Source: Vreelandella olivaria (GTDB taxonomy: Bacteria > Pseudomonadota > Gammaproteobacteria > Pseudomonadales > Halomonadaceae). From it: 64,000 bases of DNA. Below, piece by piece: positions 27,955 through 36,559 of this stretch; position 1 is the first letter of the stretch; every line of letters begins with the position of its first letter. The stretch spans positions 85,665 through 149,664 of the forward strand of contig NZ_JALPZO010000008.1 of assembly GCF_023507745.1 (NCBI RefSeq), written 5' to 3'. The notes beneath the pieces were generated by a model, which made no database searches, was not told where the DNA came from, and saw only the letters and a list, made by a program, of their open reading frames with translations. A program made the position numbers and the translations under genes.

Positions 27955-27959
27955 ACGCC

Positions 27960-28661
27960 ATGACGCTGCTGAACCAGAAAGTCTGTGACCTTGACGCGGC
28001 CATGGCCAATATCTCTGATGGTGCCACCATTATGGTCGGCGGCTTTGGCTCGCCGGGCACACCATTTGCGTTGCTCGACGCCTTGCTCGCCAGCGGCCAA
28101 CGCAACCTTACGCTAATTAAAAACGATGCCAATGAACCGGGGATTGGCATTGGAAAGCTGATTGAGGCAGGCCGCGTGAAACGCCTGATTACCTCTCACC
28201 TAGGCCTGAACCGAACGGCCATTGAAGCCATGAATAGCGGCGAGATAGAGGTCACGTTTCATCCCCAGGGACTGTTGGCAGAAAAAATTCGCTGTGCCGG
28301 AGTAGGCCACGGCGGCTTTCTCACCGATATCGGGATAAGCACGGAAATTGCCGAAGGTCGTCATGAAATCAATCTAGAGGGTGGCACATGGGCTATCGAA
28401 CCTGCGCTACAGGCCGATGTTGCCCTGGTTCACGCCGAGCGTGCCGACCGCTATGGCAACCTGATCTATCGCGCCACGGCAAGCAACTTCAACCCCTTGA
28501 TGGCCATGGCCGCTGAGCGGGTCATTGCGCAGACCTACCGTATCGACACCCCAGGCAACCTGCCTATCGACACCATTCACACCCCGTGTGCCTTTATCAG
28601 CCACGTGGTGCAGGTTGATCACGCTTCCAGCCAGCAAGGAGCTTGCCTCCATGATCTCTGA
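27960..28661 (+). CDS. 3-oxoacid-type CoA-transferase, subunit A
   Basis: 233 residues. The N-terminal VGGFGSPGTP is the family I CoA-transferase A signature, followed by the ligand-binding NDANEPGIGIG and the conserved GGTWAIEPALQADVAL in pieces. It works with subunit B to transfer CoA from a donor such as succinyl-CoA to a short oxo acid. It begins 5 bp after the aminotransferase and its last 11 bases overlap subunit B. Confidence 0.93.
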   Translation: MTLLNQKVCDLDAAMANISDGATIMVGGFGSPGTPFALLDALLASGQRNLTLIKNDANEPGIGIGKLIEAGRVKRLITSHLGLNRTAIEAMNSGEIEVTFHPQGLLAEKIRCAGVGHGGFLTDIGISTEIAEGRHEINLEGGTWAIEPALQADVALVHAERADRYGNLIYRATASNFNPLMAMAAERVIAQTYRIDTPGNLPIDTIHTPCAFISHVVQVDHASSQQGACLHDL

Positions 28662-29304
28662 TCAGCAGCGAATATTGACCCGCGCTGCCCGGGAAGTCAC
28701 CGACGGACAGATCGTCAATCTGGGTATCGGGCTGCCAACACGTTTGTTCCACTATCTGCCCGATGACATGAATGTATTGGTGCATTCCGAAAACGGCGTG
28801 CTGGGCTGCCGCCCACGGCAAGAAGGCGAATTGCCAGATAGCGACATGATCGACTCCGGCGGGGCTTACATCGCTACCCGTGCGGGTGCCAGCGTGTTTG
28901 ATAGCGCCATGTCCTTTGCAATGATCCGCCGCAGTCGTATCGATGTCACCTTTATGGGAGCTTTCGAGGTGGATCAAGAGGGCAATCTGGCCAACTGGAA
29001 AATTCCCGGCAAGTTTTCTCCGGGGATTGGCGGAGCCATGGAGCTGGCCCAGAAGGTAGCGAGGCTGGTGGTGCTGTGTTCACACAACGACAAACACGGC
29101 AACCCCAAGATTCTCACCCGCTGCCAGTTACCCCTGACCGCCAGCCGCTGTGTGGCTCGTATTATCACCGAAAAAGCGGTTATGGACGTGACCCCGGCAG
29201 GGCTTGAAGTAGTGGAGGTCGCTGAAGGATTGGGCATTGAGGCGCTGCGCGAGGCTACCAATGCCACGCTGCTGATCGATGAATCACGTCTAGGGAGATT
29301 CTGA
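28651..29304 (+). CDS. 3-oxoacid-type CoA-transferase, subunit B
   Basis: 217 residues from the ATG at 28651, which has CAAGGAG ahead; the open frame runs further upstream inside subunit A but only this start gives the family's normal N-terminus (ILTRAAREVTDGQIVNLGIGLP in pieces). The catalytic glutamate is Glu47 in VHSENGVLG, which forms the glutamyl-CoA thioester. The partner is subunit A just upstream. SCOT/AtoDA/PcaIJ-type; the acyl acceptor is likely a 3-oxo acid because a thiolase follows. Confidence 0.93.
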   Translation: MISDQQRILTRAAREVTDGQIVNLGIGLPTRLFHYLPDDMNVLVHSENGVLGCRPRQEGELPDSDMIDSGGAYIATRAGASVFDSAMSFAMIRRSRIDVTFMGAFEVDQEGNLANWKIPGKFSPGIGGAMELAQKVARLVVLCSHNDKHGNPKILTRCQLPLTASRCVARIITEKAVMDVTPAGLEVVEVAEGLGIEALREATNATLLIDESRLGRF

Positions 29305-30587
29305 TGCTCGACGCTAGCGAAAAACGCATCATTGCCTGCTGCAATGCCCTGATGGACGACACCCTGGAACTGACCAGTGACCTGGTGCGTGGCTATAGCG
29401 TACTTGGCCAGGAACAGGTGGCTCTGGACACCATGGAGCGCCACCTTGAACGTCTGGGCCTGCCGGTGACCCGTGTGCCACTGGATGCTCCAGGCTTTGA
29501 TAAGCACCCCCATCGCGCCCCCACTGAGTGGCCCAGCGCGGGCCGCTACAATGTCATTTCAGACCTTAACCCCGGCGCGCCAGGGCCGCACTTGGTGTTC
29601 AACGGCCATCTAGATGTGGTACCCGCCGAACCCATCGATATGTGGACGCGCCCTCCTTGGGAGCCCTGGCAAAAAGATGGCTGGCTATATGGCCGTGGAG
29701 CCGGCGATATGAAAGCGGGTATTGCTGCCATGGTGATGGCGGTTGAGGCTGTGCGTCAGGCAGGGGTTGAGATCAGCTTCCCTCTCACTCTGCAAATCGT
29801 CATTGAAGAAGAGTGCACCGGTAATGGCGCGCTGGCCTGCCTGCATCAAGGCCTTAGCGGTGATTTCGTACTGATACCTGAGCCGTTCGGCGCTCATATC
29901 TACGCCGGACAGGTGGGCGTCCTGTGGTTCCGAATGCGTCTCGATGGAGTACCCGCCCACGTTCTGGATACCTCGGCTGGATGTAATGCGATTGAATCCC
30001 TGCCGCAATATTTACCGGCGCTGAAAGCACTGGAAGCAGAGATGAATGGCCTGCCCCGCCCTACGCTGTATGCCGACCACCCTCACCCGTTCAACCTTAG
30101 CGTTGGCCGTGTGGATGCGGGTAACTGGGCCTCCAGCGTACCTGCCCACGCCATTCTTGAAGGGCGTATTGGTTTCCCGCCCGGCATGTCGCCGGATGAC
30201 GCCATGCAGCGGGTTCGCGATACCCTGATGGCTCGCCACACCGAGCTTGACGATGCCACGCCTCCGCCCAGAGTGAGTTTCCACGGCTTCCGTTCCGAAG
30301 GGCATGTGGTCGACCTCAACACCCCAGGTATCCGACTCCTCTCAGAGTGCCACGAAGCACTGCTGGGCGAACCACCTGCCCATTATGTGTCCACCTGCAC
30401 CACCGACCTGCGGGCCTTTCACGTTAGTGGTGAGATCAACGGTACCTGCTATGGCCCGATTGCCCAGCGCATTCATGGCGTGGACGAGTGCGTTGACATC
30501 GACTCAATCCGTCACGTGCTCACCACCTATGCCCTGTTCATCCACCGCTGGGCACGCATGGCAGAAAACCAGGAGCCCCACTCATGA
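29304..30587 (+). CDS. M20-family amidohydrolase (ArgE/DapE-type deacylase)
   Basis: 427 residues. Metal-site pieces of the dinuclear zinc M20 fold are all present: NGHLDVVP, GRGAGDMKAG, IEEECTGNGA, PEPFGA and the C-terminal RIHGVDECV, with a lid domain from about 200 to 310. It is cytoplasmic, with no signal peptide. ATG overlaps the CoA-transferase B stop (TGATG). Enzymes of this type remove N-acyl groups or split N-carbamoyl groups from amino acids, so here it may free the amine used by the transaminase or remove an acyl protecting group later in the route. Confidence 0.9.
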   Translation: MLDASEKRIIACCNALMDDTLELTSDLVRGYSVLGQEQVALDTMERHLERLGLPVTRVPLDAPGFDKHPHRAPTEWPSAGRYNVISDLNPGAPGPHLVFNGHLDVVPAEPIDMWTRPPWEPWQKDGWLYGRGAGDMKAGIAAMVMAVEAVRQAGVEISFPLTLQIVIEEECTGNGALACLHQGLSGDFVLIPEPFGAHIYAGQVGVLWFRMRLDGVPAHVLDTSAGCNAIESLPQYLPALKALEAEMNGLPRPTLYADHPHPFNLSVGRVDAGNWASSVPAHAILEGRIGFPPGMSPDDAMQRVRDTLMARHTELDDATPPPRVSFHGFRSEGHVVDLNTPGIRLLSECHEALLGEPPAHYVSTCTTDLRAFHVSGEINGTCYGPIAQRIHGVDECVDIDSIRHVLTTYALFIHRWARMAENQEPHS

Positions 30588-31774
30588 GAGACGTGTATCT
30601 CGCCGACTATGCGCGTAGCGCCTTCAGCCGCGCGCACCCCCACAAACCCGAGGTCGATGCCTGGGCCGATACCCGCAGCGATACCCTGCTGGCCAGCGTG
30701 CTCGATGGCTTATTAGCACGTAGCGGCGTTGACGGCACGGTGGTGGAAGACCTGAGCATTGGCTGCGCCCTGCCGGTGAAAGAGCAGTGGAGCTTTGGCG
30801 GGCGCTACCCGCTGTGGCTTGCTGAGCGCTTGGGCCCCCGGGGCCAGGCATGTGCCACCCGCCAGATTGATCAGCAATGTGGATCCGGCCTTGCCGCACT
30901 GCGCAACACCGCACGGGAAATCCAGGTGGGTGCTGTCGAGGTTGGCATGGCAGGCGGCGTGGAAAACATGACTCGTGTTCCCATGGGTCCGGCACTGTTT
31001 AAGGAAGGTGTGCTGACCAGCCCTCAAGCGCTGCACAAAGCTGACTGGCTGGCACTGGACATAGTGCTCAATATGGGGCTGACCGCCGAGCGATTGGCCA
31101 AGGCGGCCGGTATTTCCCGTGAGGCCATGGATGCCCTCGCCCTCAACTCCCACCAGCGCGCGGCCAATGCTGACTCAGCGGGCCACTTTGATCCTGAGCG
31201 CCTACCCCTTAATAACGCGGCGGGCGATCCGGTCAGCACGGACAGCAATATTCGCACCGATACCAGCGCCGAGCGCCTTGCGGGGCTGGAGCCGGTATTT
31301 ATGAAAGGCGGCGTAGTGACCGCTGGTAATAGCTCTCCGCTGACCTCCGGTGCCGCTGCCACACTACTGATGTCAGAGCCTGCCCTGCGCCAGCATGACA
31401 TTACCCCATTGGCGCGTATCGTGGCCGTCGCTGATCGCGGCGTTATGCCTGAGGAGATGGGTGCCGGTGCCGCTGCCGCCATCCGGTGCGCGCTAAAACA
31501 GGCGCAGCTAATACCTCAAGAAATTGCCGTGTGGGAAATCAACGAAGCCTTCGCCGCCGTGCCGCTACATGCCATGGGTGCGCTTTTGATTGACCCCGAG
31601 AGCGTCAATATCTGGGGGGGCGCCATAGCACTGGGGCACCCGCTTGGCGCTACCGGCATCCGACTCGCAGGCACGCTTGGCCGACTTCTTCAATCCCGCC
31701 AGCAGCGCTACGGCTGCGCAGCGGCCTGCATTGGCGGCGGGCAAGGCATCGCCATCATTTTGGAACGCTGCTAA
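30584..31774 (+). CDS. Acetyl-CoA acetyltransferase family thiolase
   Basis: 396 residues, with an intact thiolase triad: nucleophile Cys in IDQQCGSGLAAL, His in ALGHPLGATGIR and the second Cys in AACIGGGQG; NEAFAAVP is also present. It overlaps the deacylase gene by ATGA. In this setting it would cleave a 3-oxoacyl-CoA with CoA into acetyl-CoA and a shortened acyl-CoA. The N-terminus (RDVYLADYARSAFSR) is slightly divergent from biosynthetic PhaA/AtoB thiolases, in keeping with a degradative role. Confidence 0.93.
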   Translation: MRDVYLADYARSAFSRAHPHKPEVDAWADTRSDTLLASVLDGLLARSGVDGTVVEDLSIGCALPVKEQWSFGGRYPLWLAERLGPRGQACATRQIDQQCGSGLAALRNTAREIQVGAVEVGMAGGVENMTRVPMGPALFKEGVLTSPQALHKADWLALDIVLNMGLTAERLAKAAGISREAMDALALNSHQRAANADSAGHFDPERLPLNNAAGDPVSTDSNIRTDTSAERLAGLEPVFMKGGVVTAGNSSPLTSGAAATLLMSEPALRQHDITPLARIVAVADRGVMPEEMGAGAAAAIRCALKQAQLIPQEIAVWEINEAFAAVPLHAMGALLIDPESVNIWGGAIALGHPLGATGIRLAGTLGRLLQSRQQRYGCAAACIGGGQGIAIILERC

Positions 31775-32020
31775 TGCCTTTATGGGATCCACTGCTCTCA
31801 ACATTGTGCGACAAGTAAAACAGAGTGTTAAAGCCTCGCACTCCTAGACGAGGACAGCCCAAATGTATAACCAGTCTTCACTTAAACTTTCCAAATACAG
31901 GAGGTATGCCCCGATAGACACAAAGCAACCCTAATCAGCCAAACCACTACTCAAAACACTGCTCCTGCCACGCCAACCGTGCCATGTAATAACAGATAAT
32001 CACGGATCGTCAGGACAAAA

Positions 32021-32845
32021 ATGCCAAACAGGAAACTTATCATGCCAACGTATACACAACGTTTTACCAAGACCTTCACCACTGCCGTTGCCGTGCTCGG
32101 GGCGACAGCCGTACTGGCCGACTCAAGCCATGCCCGCGACCTGGAGGAGATTCGTAATGATGTCTTTCAAGTCGTGAACTCTGGCGCTTACCCTCCTTTT
32201 AGCTATGTCGATACTCAAGGAAACCTAGTCGGTTTTGACGTCGACGTCGCTGAAGCCCTAGCCGAGAAATTGGGCGTTGAGATCAATGTCCAGTCATCTC
32301 CATGGAATGGCATCATCGCCGCCATGGTGGCTGGCCGTTTCGATGCCTGTATTTGCAGCATGAGCATCACTGAAGAGCGCCAGCAGGTGCTTGACTTTAC
32401 CGATTCCTACTATAGCTCAGGCCTCTCCATCTGGGTTCACGAAGAAACCGATGACATCAACAGCACCGACGACTTCACCGCCAAACAAGTAGGCTCTACG
32501 CTGGGCGAAACAGGTAATCAGTGGGCAGTGGAAAACGGTGAGGGCAAGTGGCGCAACCAAACCTTCCAGGGGCTACCCGACATGATGAGTGCACTGAACG
32601 CAGGCCGCATTGATATCATGATCGCCGATGATGTTCCTGTGCTGGTCGCCATGCAAGAGAATGAGTGGGGTATCAAGAGGGTCGATGTCGGTGAAATGCC
32701 TCGCTGGCCTGCTGCTATTGCAATTCAGCAGAACCGGCCTGAACTGCATAACGCTCTCAACGAAGCGCTATCAGAACTCAAAGCAGACGGCACTTATCAG
32801 GCAATTGTCGATAAGTGGATTGGGGAAGGCGCAAACATCGAGTGA
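32021..32845 (+). CDS. Amino-acid-type ABC transporter substrate-binding protein
   Basis: 274 residues with a signal peptide ending near SSHARD. Family 3 features: GAYPPFSYVDTQGNLVGFDVDVAEALA in pieces, ICSMSITEERQQVLDFTDSYY. A second ATG at 32042, with AGGAAA ahead, may be the true start and gives a cleaner signal peptide. The 246-bp region ahead (31775-32020) holds no gene I can support. It opens the ABC cassette that follows the thiolase operon on the same strand and so may carry that operon's substrate. Cationic or modified amino acids are typical ligands; specificity cannot be read. Confidence 0.92.
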   Translation: MPNRKLIMPTYTQRFTKTFTTAVAVLGATAVLADSSHARDLEEIRNDVFQVVNSGAYPPFSYVDTQGNLVGFDVDVAEALAEKLGVEINVQSSPWNGIIAAMVAGRFDACICSMSITEERQQVLDFTDSYYSSGLSIWVHEETDDINSTDDFTAKQVGSTLGETGNQWAVENGEGKWRNQTFQGLPDMMSALNAGRIDIMIADDVPVLVAMQENEWGIKRVDVGEMPRWPAAIAIQQNRPELHNALNEALSELKADGTYQAIVDKWIGEGANIE

Positions 32846-32853
32846 CACTGCCG

Positions 32854-32880
32854 CCGGGCGCGTGTATTTAACGTGCCCGG
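32854..32880 (+). other. Stem-loop between binding-protein and permease genes
   Basis: CCGGGC and GCCCGG pair across a short interior CGT/ACG stem, starting 8 bp after the binding-protein stop, without a T tract. Such hairpins in binding-protein operons often protect the upstream mRNA so that the binding protein outnumbers the membrane subunits; that role is inferred. Confidence 0.55.
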
Positions 32881-33000
32881 AGTCAGAAAGCCAGGGCAAC
32901 AAAATGTTGCCCAATAGCGCCGTGCTTAATAGCTACTCCACTGGTACCTGCATACCAATAACCGTAGCCTGATTACCTCAACCTACCATAAGGTAAGTTC

Positions 33001-33657
33001 ATGGATTTCAATCTAATGGTCGAGATCACTCCGCTGTTGATCAAGGCTGCCGGGGTCACGGTCGACATCTCAATCCGTGCAATCGTCTTTGGATTTTTCA
33101 TCGCTAGCGGGCTAGTGTTCTTGCGCACCGCACGCATCCGCCCCTTACGCTGGCTGGCGCGCAGCTATATCAGTGTGATCCGCGGCACACCTTACTTCGT
33201 CCAACTGCTGCTAGTGTTCTATGGTGGCCCAAGTATTGGATTGCGGCTTGACCCCTTTACCTGTGGCGTCGTTGTTGGTGCTTTCAATATCGGCGCTTAT
33301 ATGAGCGAAGCAATCCGCGGAGCAATCGAATCAGTCGACAGTGGCCAAAATGAAGCTGCTCGCTCGCTGGGGTTCGGCAAAGCCCGTACGATGCTATTTG
33401 TCGTGCTCCCCCAGGCAGCTGGGTTAATGGTTCGTTCAGTCGGTGTTCTCGCTATTGTGTTGATCAAGAACTCATCATTAGTGTCAATTATCTCTGTGGT
33501 CGAGCTCACCTACCAGTCACAGCGCCTAATCGGCTCTACCTACAAACCGCTGGAAATCTTCACCCTTAGCGCCCTGATGTACATCATCATCGTCTACGCC
33601 GTGATGGGCATGATGGAATTGGCATATCGACGTGCCACACGCTACCAGACCCGTTAA
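33001..33657 (+). CDS. Amino-acid ABC transporter permease (first)
   Basis: 218 residues, HisM/HisQ-like polar amino acid permease: five spans, YISVIRGTPYFVQLLLVFYG in pieces near 60-75, SEAIRGAIESV and the ATPase-coupling loop EAARSLGFGKAR. It has no extra domains. It follows the binding-protein gene by 155 bp, including the hairpin, and pairs with the next permease. Confidence 0.93.
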   Translation: MDFNLMVEITPLLIKAAGVTVDISIRAIVFGFFIASGLVFLRTARIRPLRWLARSYISVIRGTPYFVQLLLVFYGGPSIGLRLDPFTCGVVVGAFNIGAYMSEAIRGAIESVDSGQNEAARSLGFGKARTMLFVVLPQAAGLMVRSVGVLAIVLIKNSSLVSIISVVELTYQSQRLIGSTYKPLEIFTLSALMYIIIVYAVMGMMELAYRRATRYQTR

Positions 33658-33710
33658 CCAGCCACCATCACCGCTTGGCTGGTCGATTCCAATCGTAAGG
33701 GAGCGCTTCG

Positions 33711-34364
33711 ATGCAGTTCGACTTTACTTCTGTCATTACCTATTTTCCTACTCTGCTCAGCGGTATTAGCGTCATGCTGTTTATCGCCGTGACAGTTGCT
33801 TTCATTTCCACAATTGGCGGCTTGTTGATCGCAGCGATCACTCTGTATACCAACAAAGTCATTAATTGGCCGCTACGCCTCTTTATCTGGCTATTCATGA
33901 CCACACCATTGCTTCTGCAGCTGTATTTTCTCTACTTCGGTTTGGGTGATTTGATTCTGATCCCTGCCATTGTGGTCGGCATTCTAGGGCTTGGCTTTCA
34001 TTACATGGCCTATAACGCAGACATCTTCACTGCCACCATCTCTTCGGTGTCCAAAGGACAATACGAAGCCTCACGTTCCCTTGGCTTTGGCCACTGGCCC
34101 ACGATTACTTACATCATTGTCCCCCAAGCTTTTATTCGATCCGTACCACAGCTGGGCAACAACATGATTTTGATGGTCAAAGACACTTCGGTACTGTCTG
34201 CTATTGGTGTGGCCGAACTAGTTTATGCCTCTCAGTATGCCATTAGCGTGACCTTCAGGCCGTTCGAGTTTTTCATTGTCATTGCCGCCATTTATTACTT
34301 GCTCAATATTCTAATGGAGCTGGGACAGGCCTGGTTCGAACGCCGCACTGCATACCGCCGCTGA
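33711..34364 (+). CDS. Amino-acid ABC transporter permease (second)
   Basis: 217 residues, same family as the preceding gene and probably its heterodimer partner. Features are FMTTPLLLQLYFLYFGLG in pieces, YNADIFTATISSV and the coupling loop EASRSLGFGHWP. The TTPLLLQ version of the usual RGTPLLVQ motif lacks the Arg-Gly; I note this as a mild deviation. It has a GGGAGCG ribosome site. Confidence 0.93.
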   Translation: MQFDFTSVITYFPTLLSGISVMLFIAVTVAFISTIGGLLIAAITLYTNKVINWPLRLFIWLFMTTPLLLQLYFLYFGLGDLILIPAIVVGILGLGFHYMAYNADIFTATISSVSKGQYEASRSLGFGHWPTITYIIVPQAFIRSVPQLGNNMILMVKDTSVLSAIGVAELVYASQYAISVTFRPFEFFIVIAAIYYLLNILMELGQAWFERRTAYRR

Positions 34365-34425
34365 AGTCACCAATCAAACAGCTAACTAAACAAATTTAGT
34401 GGAATAACAACAGACTGGATACCTC

Positions 34426-35226
34426 ATGACCACCGTACTCCCGACTGACACCTCGTCCTTAAACACTCCCATGGTCGAAATGCGGAATGTGCACAAGCGT
34501 TTTGGCGACCTTGAAGTCCTCAAAGGCATCAACCTAACTGTCGAACGCGGCAAAATCGTCTCGATTATCGGCCCCTCAGGCTCTGGTAAAAGTACCCTGT
34601 TGCGCTCAGTCAATCATCTGGAAGTCATTAATGATGGAGATATCATGCTGGACGGCGTTCGAGTTAACCGCCCTGACTTACAGGGACTGGCCTTCGAACG
34701 GCATATCAATCATATTCGCCAGAACATGGGGATGGTGTTCCAGCACTTTAACCTTTTCCCACATCTATCCACTATCGATAATGTCACTCTGGCTCCACGC
34801 AAGTTAAAGGGCATGGCAGCCAAGCTGGCCTACCAATTCGGCATGGAATTGCTCGATCGAGTGGGCTTGGCAGAGAAAGCCAACGTCTTTCCTTCTCGGC
34901 TGTCTGGCGGCCAAAAACAGCGGGTTGCAATTGCCCGGGCATTGGCCATGCAACCTAAGGTCATGCTATTCGATGAAGCTACCTCAGCACTGGACCCAGA
35001 GTTGGTAGAGGAGGTCAATCGCGTCATGCGCAGTCTAGCCGAAGAGCAGATGACCATGTTGATCGTGACCCATGAAATGTCATTTGCCCGTGATGTTTCC
35101 GACTGGGCCATGTTTATGGATGGCGGTGTGGTGGTCGAAGAAGGCTCTCCAGACCATCTATTCAGCGCCCCGCAACAAGAGCGAACACGCAACTTCCTAA
35201 GCAAGCACTTAGGCACTCAACAATAA
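34426..35226 (+). CDS. Amino-acid ABC transporter ATP-binding protein
   Basis: 266 residues, GlnQ/HisP-type ATPase: Walker [10 protein letters not shown] near 51, Q-loop [10 protein letters not shown], signature [15 protein letters not shown], Walker [14 protein letters not shown] and switch His in [14 protein letters not shown] [13 protein letters not shown]. Last gene of the cassette. No terminator is obvious before the convergent GIY-YIG gene, which ends 20 bp away. Confidence 0.94.
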   Translation: MTTVLPTDTSSLNTPMVEMRNVHKRFGDLEVLKGINLTVERGKIVSIIGPSGSGKSTLLRSVNHLEVINDGDIMLDGVRVNRPDLQGLAFERHINHIRQNMGMVFQHFNLFPHLSTIDNVTLAPRKLKGMAAKLAYQFGMELLDRVGLAEKANVFPSRLSGGQKQRVAIARALAMQPKVMLFDEATSALDPELVEEVNRVMRSLAEEQMTMLIVTHEMSFARDVSDWAMFMDGGVVVEEGSPDHLFSAPQQERTRNFLSKHLGTQQ

Positions 35227-35246
35227 ACCGCTCCGTGTCGAGGCCG

Positions 35247-35573
35247 TCAATCCAAGGCCATTGGCCAAGCTTCAGCCCAAGCACGCTTTTGCTGAGCGGT
35301 ACGCTGCTTCAACTGGTACTCGGCCCGGCTGGCAGCAGCCCGGTCTACGAACGGCTGTGCGCCTAACAGCGCTACCGGTGGATTTGCCCGTGTGTAACGT
35401 GCGCCTTTTCCCACGCAGTGGGCCTGATAACGCTTGGCCAAATTGTTGGTAATACCGGTATAGGTACCACGCTGGCACTCCAGTAAGTAGAGATACCACT
35501 GGGCGCCGGTATTAACAGGGGGCATCGCAGGCTGATTCATGGGCGTTGAGGCAGATGACAACTCACTACTCAC
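35247..35573 (-). CDS. GIY-YIG nuclease domain protein (YhbQ-like)
   Basis: 108 residues. The GIY-YIG core reads WYLYLLECQRG-TYTGIT with KRYQAH after it, matching the small UPF0213/YhbQ proteins, and the later GAQPF-EYQLKQ portion is also family-like. The start is taken as GTG at 35571-35573, overlapping the preceding YchJ-like stop by eight bases; an in-frame ATG at 35540 lacks a ribosome site. Function of YhbQ-type proteins is not settled; nuclease activity is likely from the family. Confidence 0.85.
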   Translation of the reverse strand: MSSELSSASTPMNQPAMPPVNTGAQWYLYLLECQRGTYTGITNNLAKRYQAHCVGKGARYTRANPPVALLGAQPFVDRAAASRAEYQLKQRTAQQKRAWAEAWPMALD

Positions 35574-36027
35574 CGCAACATACCTTTAATTTTCGCCCGC
35601 TTCCACACAGGCAGCGCTCATTCCGGCGTGGTTTAAGGCGAATAACACTGGGCTGCCCATCAATGTACCACCAGCGTTGCTCTTCAAATACAAACCGCGA
35701 TACCTCTTCAAGAACATGCCAGCCGCCACGCTCACGGAAATAGGCTTGAAAATGTACCGTGCCTTGGGTGTCGTTAGGCGGTGGTGCTGCGACAATAGTC
35801 AGTGCCTTCCACTGGGTATCCGGCTCGGGCGGTAAATGCGCTGGTCGCGTGGATTGATGCCAGGTATGCAAAATATAATCACGACTATTCAACGCAAAAG
35901 CGGTGTACCTTGAGCGCATTAAGGTTTCTGGCGTAGGGGCTGCGGTGCCTTGGTGGTATGGCTCGCAGCACGCTGCCAGTGCAGCGCCACTGCCACAGGG
36001 GCAACTTCTTGGCGTTGGATGAGTCAT
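35566..36027 (-). CDS. YchJ-family protein with two SEC-C zinc motifs
   Basis: 153 residues. Near each end lies a SEC-C type cysteine cluster, CPCGSGAALAACC at 9-21 and CLCGSGRKLKVCC near 139-151, flanking an NTF2-like middle domain with MRSRYTAFAL. This is the YchJ layout. SEC-C motifs bind zinc, and in SecA bind SecB; the role of YchJ itself is unknown. It overlaps the GIY-YIG gene and is divergent from the small gene at 36184. Confidence 0.9.
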   Translation of the reverse strand: MTHPTPRSCPCGSGAALAACCEPYHQGTAAPTPETLMRSRYTAFALNSRDYILHTWHQSTRPAHLPPEPDTQWKALTIVAAPPPNDTQGTVHFQAYFRERGGWHVLEEVSRFVFEEQRWWYIDGQPSVIRLKPRRNERCLCGSGRKLKVCCGE

Positions 36028-36183
36028 AGTGGTGGCTCCAGCTTATGCATGTTACAGATCACTGTAGATGTTTTGTTTCGGTATTGGCCCAACGTTAGGT
36101 ATAGTAGCAGAGCAACATCATCAGACAGACGGAGCACGAAAACACGATCGATCATTCTTTCCAAACGCAGTGGAGGTTCTCCT

Positions 36184-36495
36184 ATGAAGGTTTACAAACC
36201 GGAGTGGCAGTGCACGTTTAGTGTAAACGAAGGCGCGGAAGAATCAGCAAACTGGAAAGAGCGAATCGCGTGGCGGCTTAGAGAAATAGCCGACCGGCTT
36301 GAGGGCGGTGGTCGTACGGTAAAAATCGACTATAACGTCTCTCCTCATGTGAGCCGGGACGAAGTTGATACCTGTTTGGGAAAAGGGTTTGAAGTAACCC
36401 AGCGATTGCTTACCCAGCTCGCTCACCAGCAGGCCTGCGAAGATGTGATGCGCCATGCGAAGGCAGAGCTTTACGAACAGCACCATCAGCATTGA
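36184..36495 (+). CDS. Hypothetical protein, 103 residues
   Basis: I do not recognise this protein. The ATG at 36184 has an excellent ribosome site (GGAGG, 7 bases ahead); the open frame upstream to 35950 lies inside the divergent YchJ gene and is not credible. It is acidic at the N-terminus with a long amphipathic helix, WKERIAWRLREIADRLEGG, then a strand and a second helical half that ends with a run of His. The pattern helix - GGG turn - KIDYNV strand loosely recalls small amphi-Trp-type proteins. It is a stand-alone gene with its own terminator, suggesting a real, independently expressed small protein. Confidence 0.75.
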   Translation: MKVYKPEWQCTFSVNEGAEESANWKERIAWRLREIADRLEGGGRTVKIDYNVSPHVSRDEVDTCLGKGFEVTQRLLTQLAHQQACEDVMRHAKAELYEQHHQH

Positions 36496-36507
36496 TTGAT
36501 GATTTAG

Positions 36508-36541
36508 AAAAATACCCGCGTTTAACACGCGGGTATTTTTT
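36508..36541. terminator. Bidirectional terminator
   Basis: AAAATACCCGCG, a 7-base loop and CGCGGGTATTTTTT form a perfect stem with A and T runs on each side. It serves the small rightward gene (stop 36495) and, read on the other strand, argE (stop 36560). Confidence 0.94.
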
Positions 36542-36559
36542 ATGTTGGGTATAAAACCA

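Noticed and set aside
31863..31934. Short 23-codon frame (starting MYNQSSLKL) ahead of the amino-acid binding protein as a leader peptide
   Set aside because: No ribosome site at its ATG, no run of regulatory codons and no attenuator hairpin after it.
35950..36183. Upstream extension of the small gene at 36184
   Set aside because: It lies antisense within the YchJ-like gene, and the ATG at 36184 has the good ribosome site.
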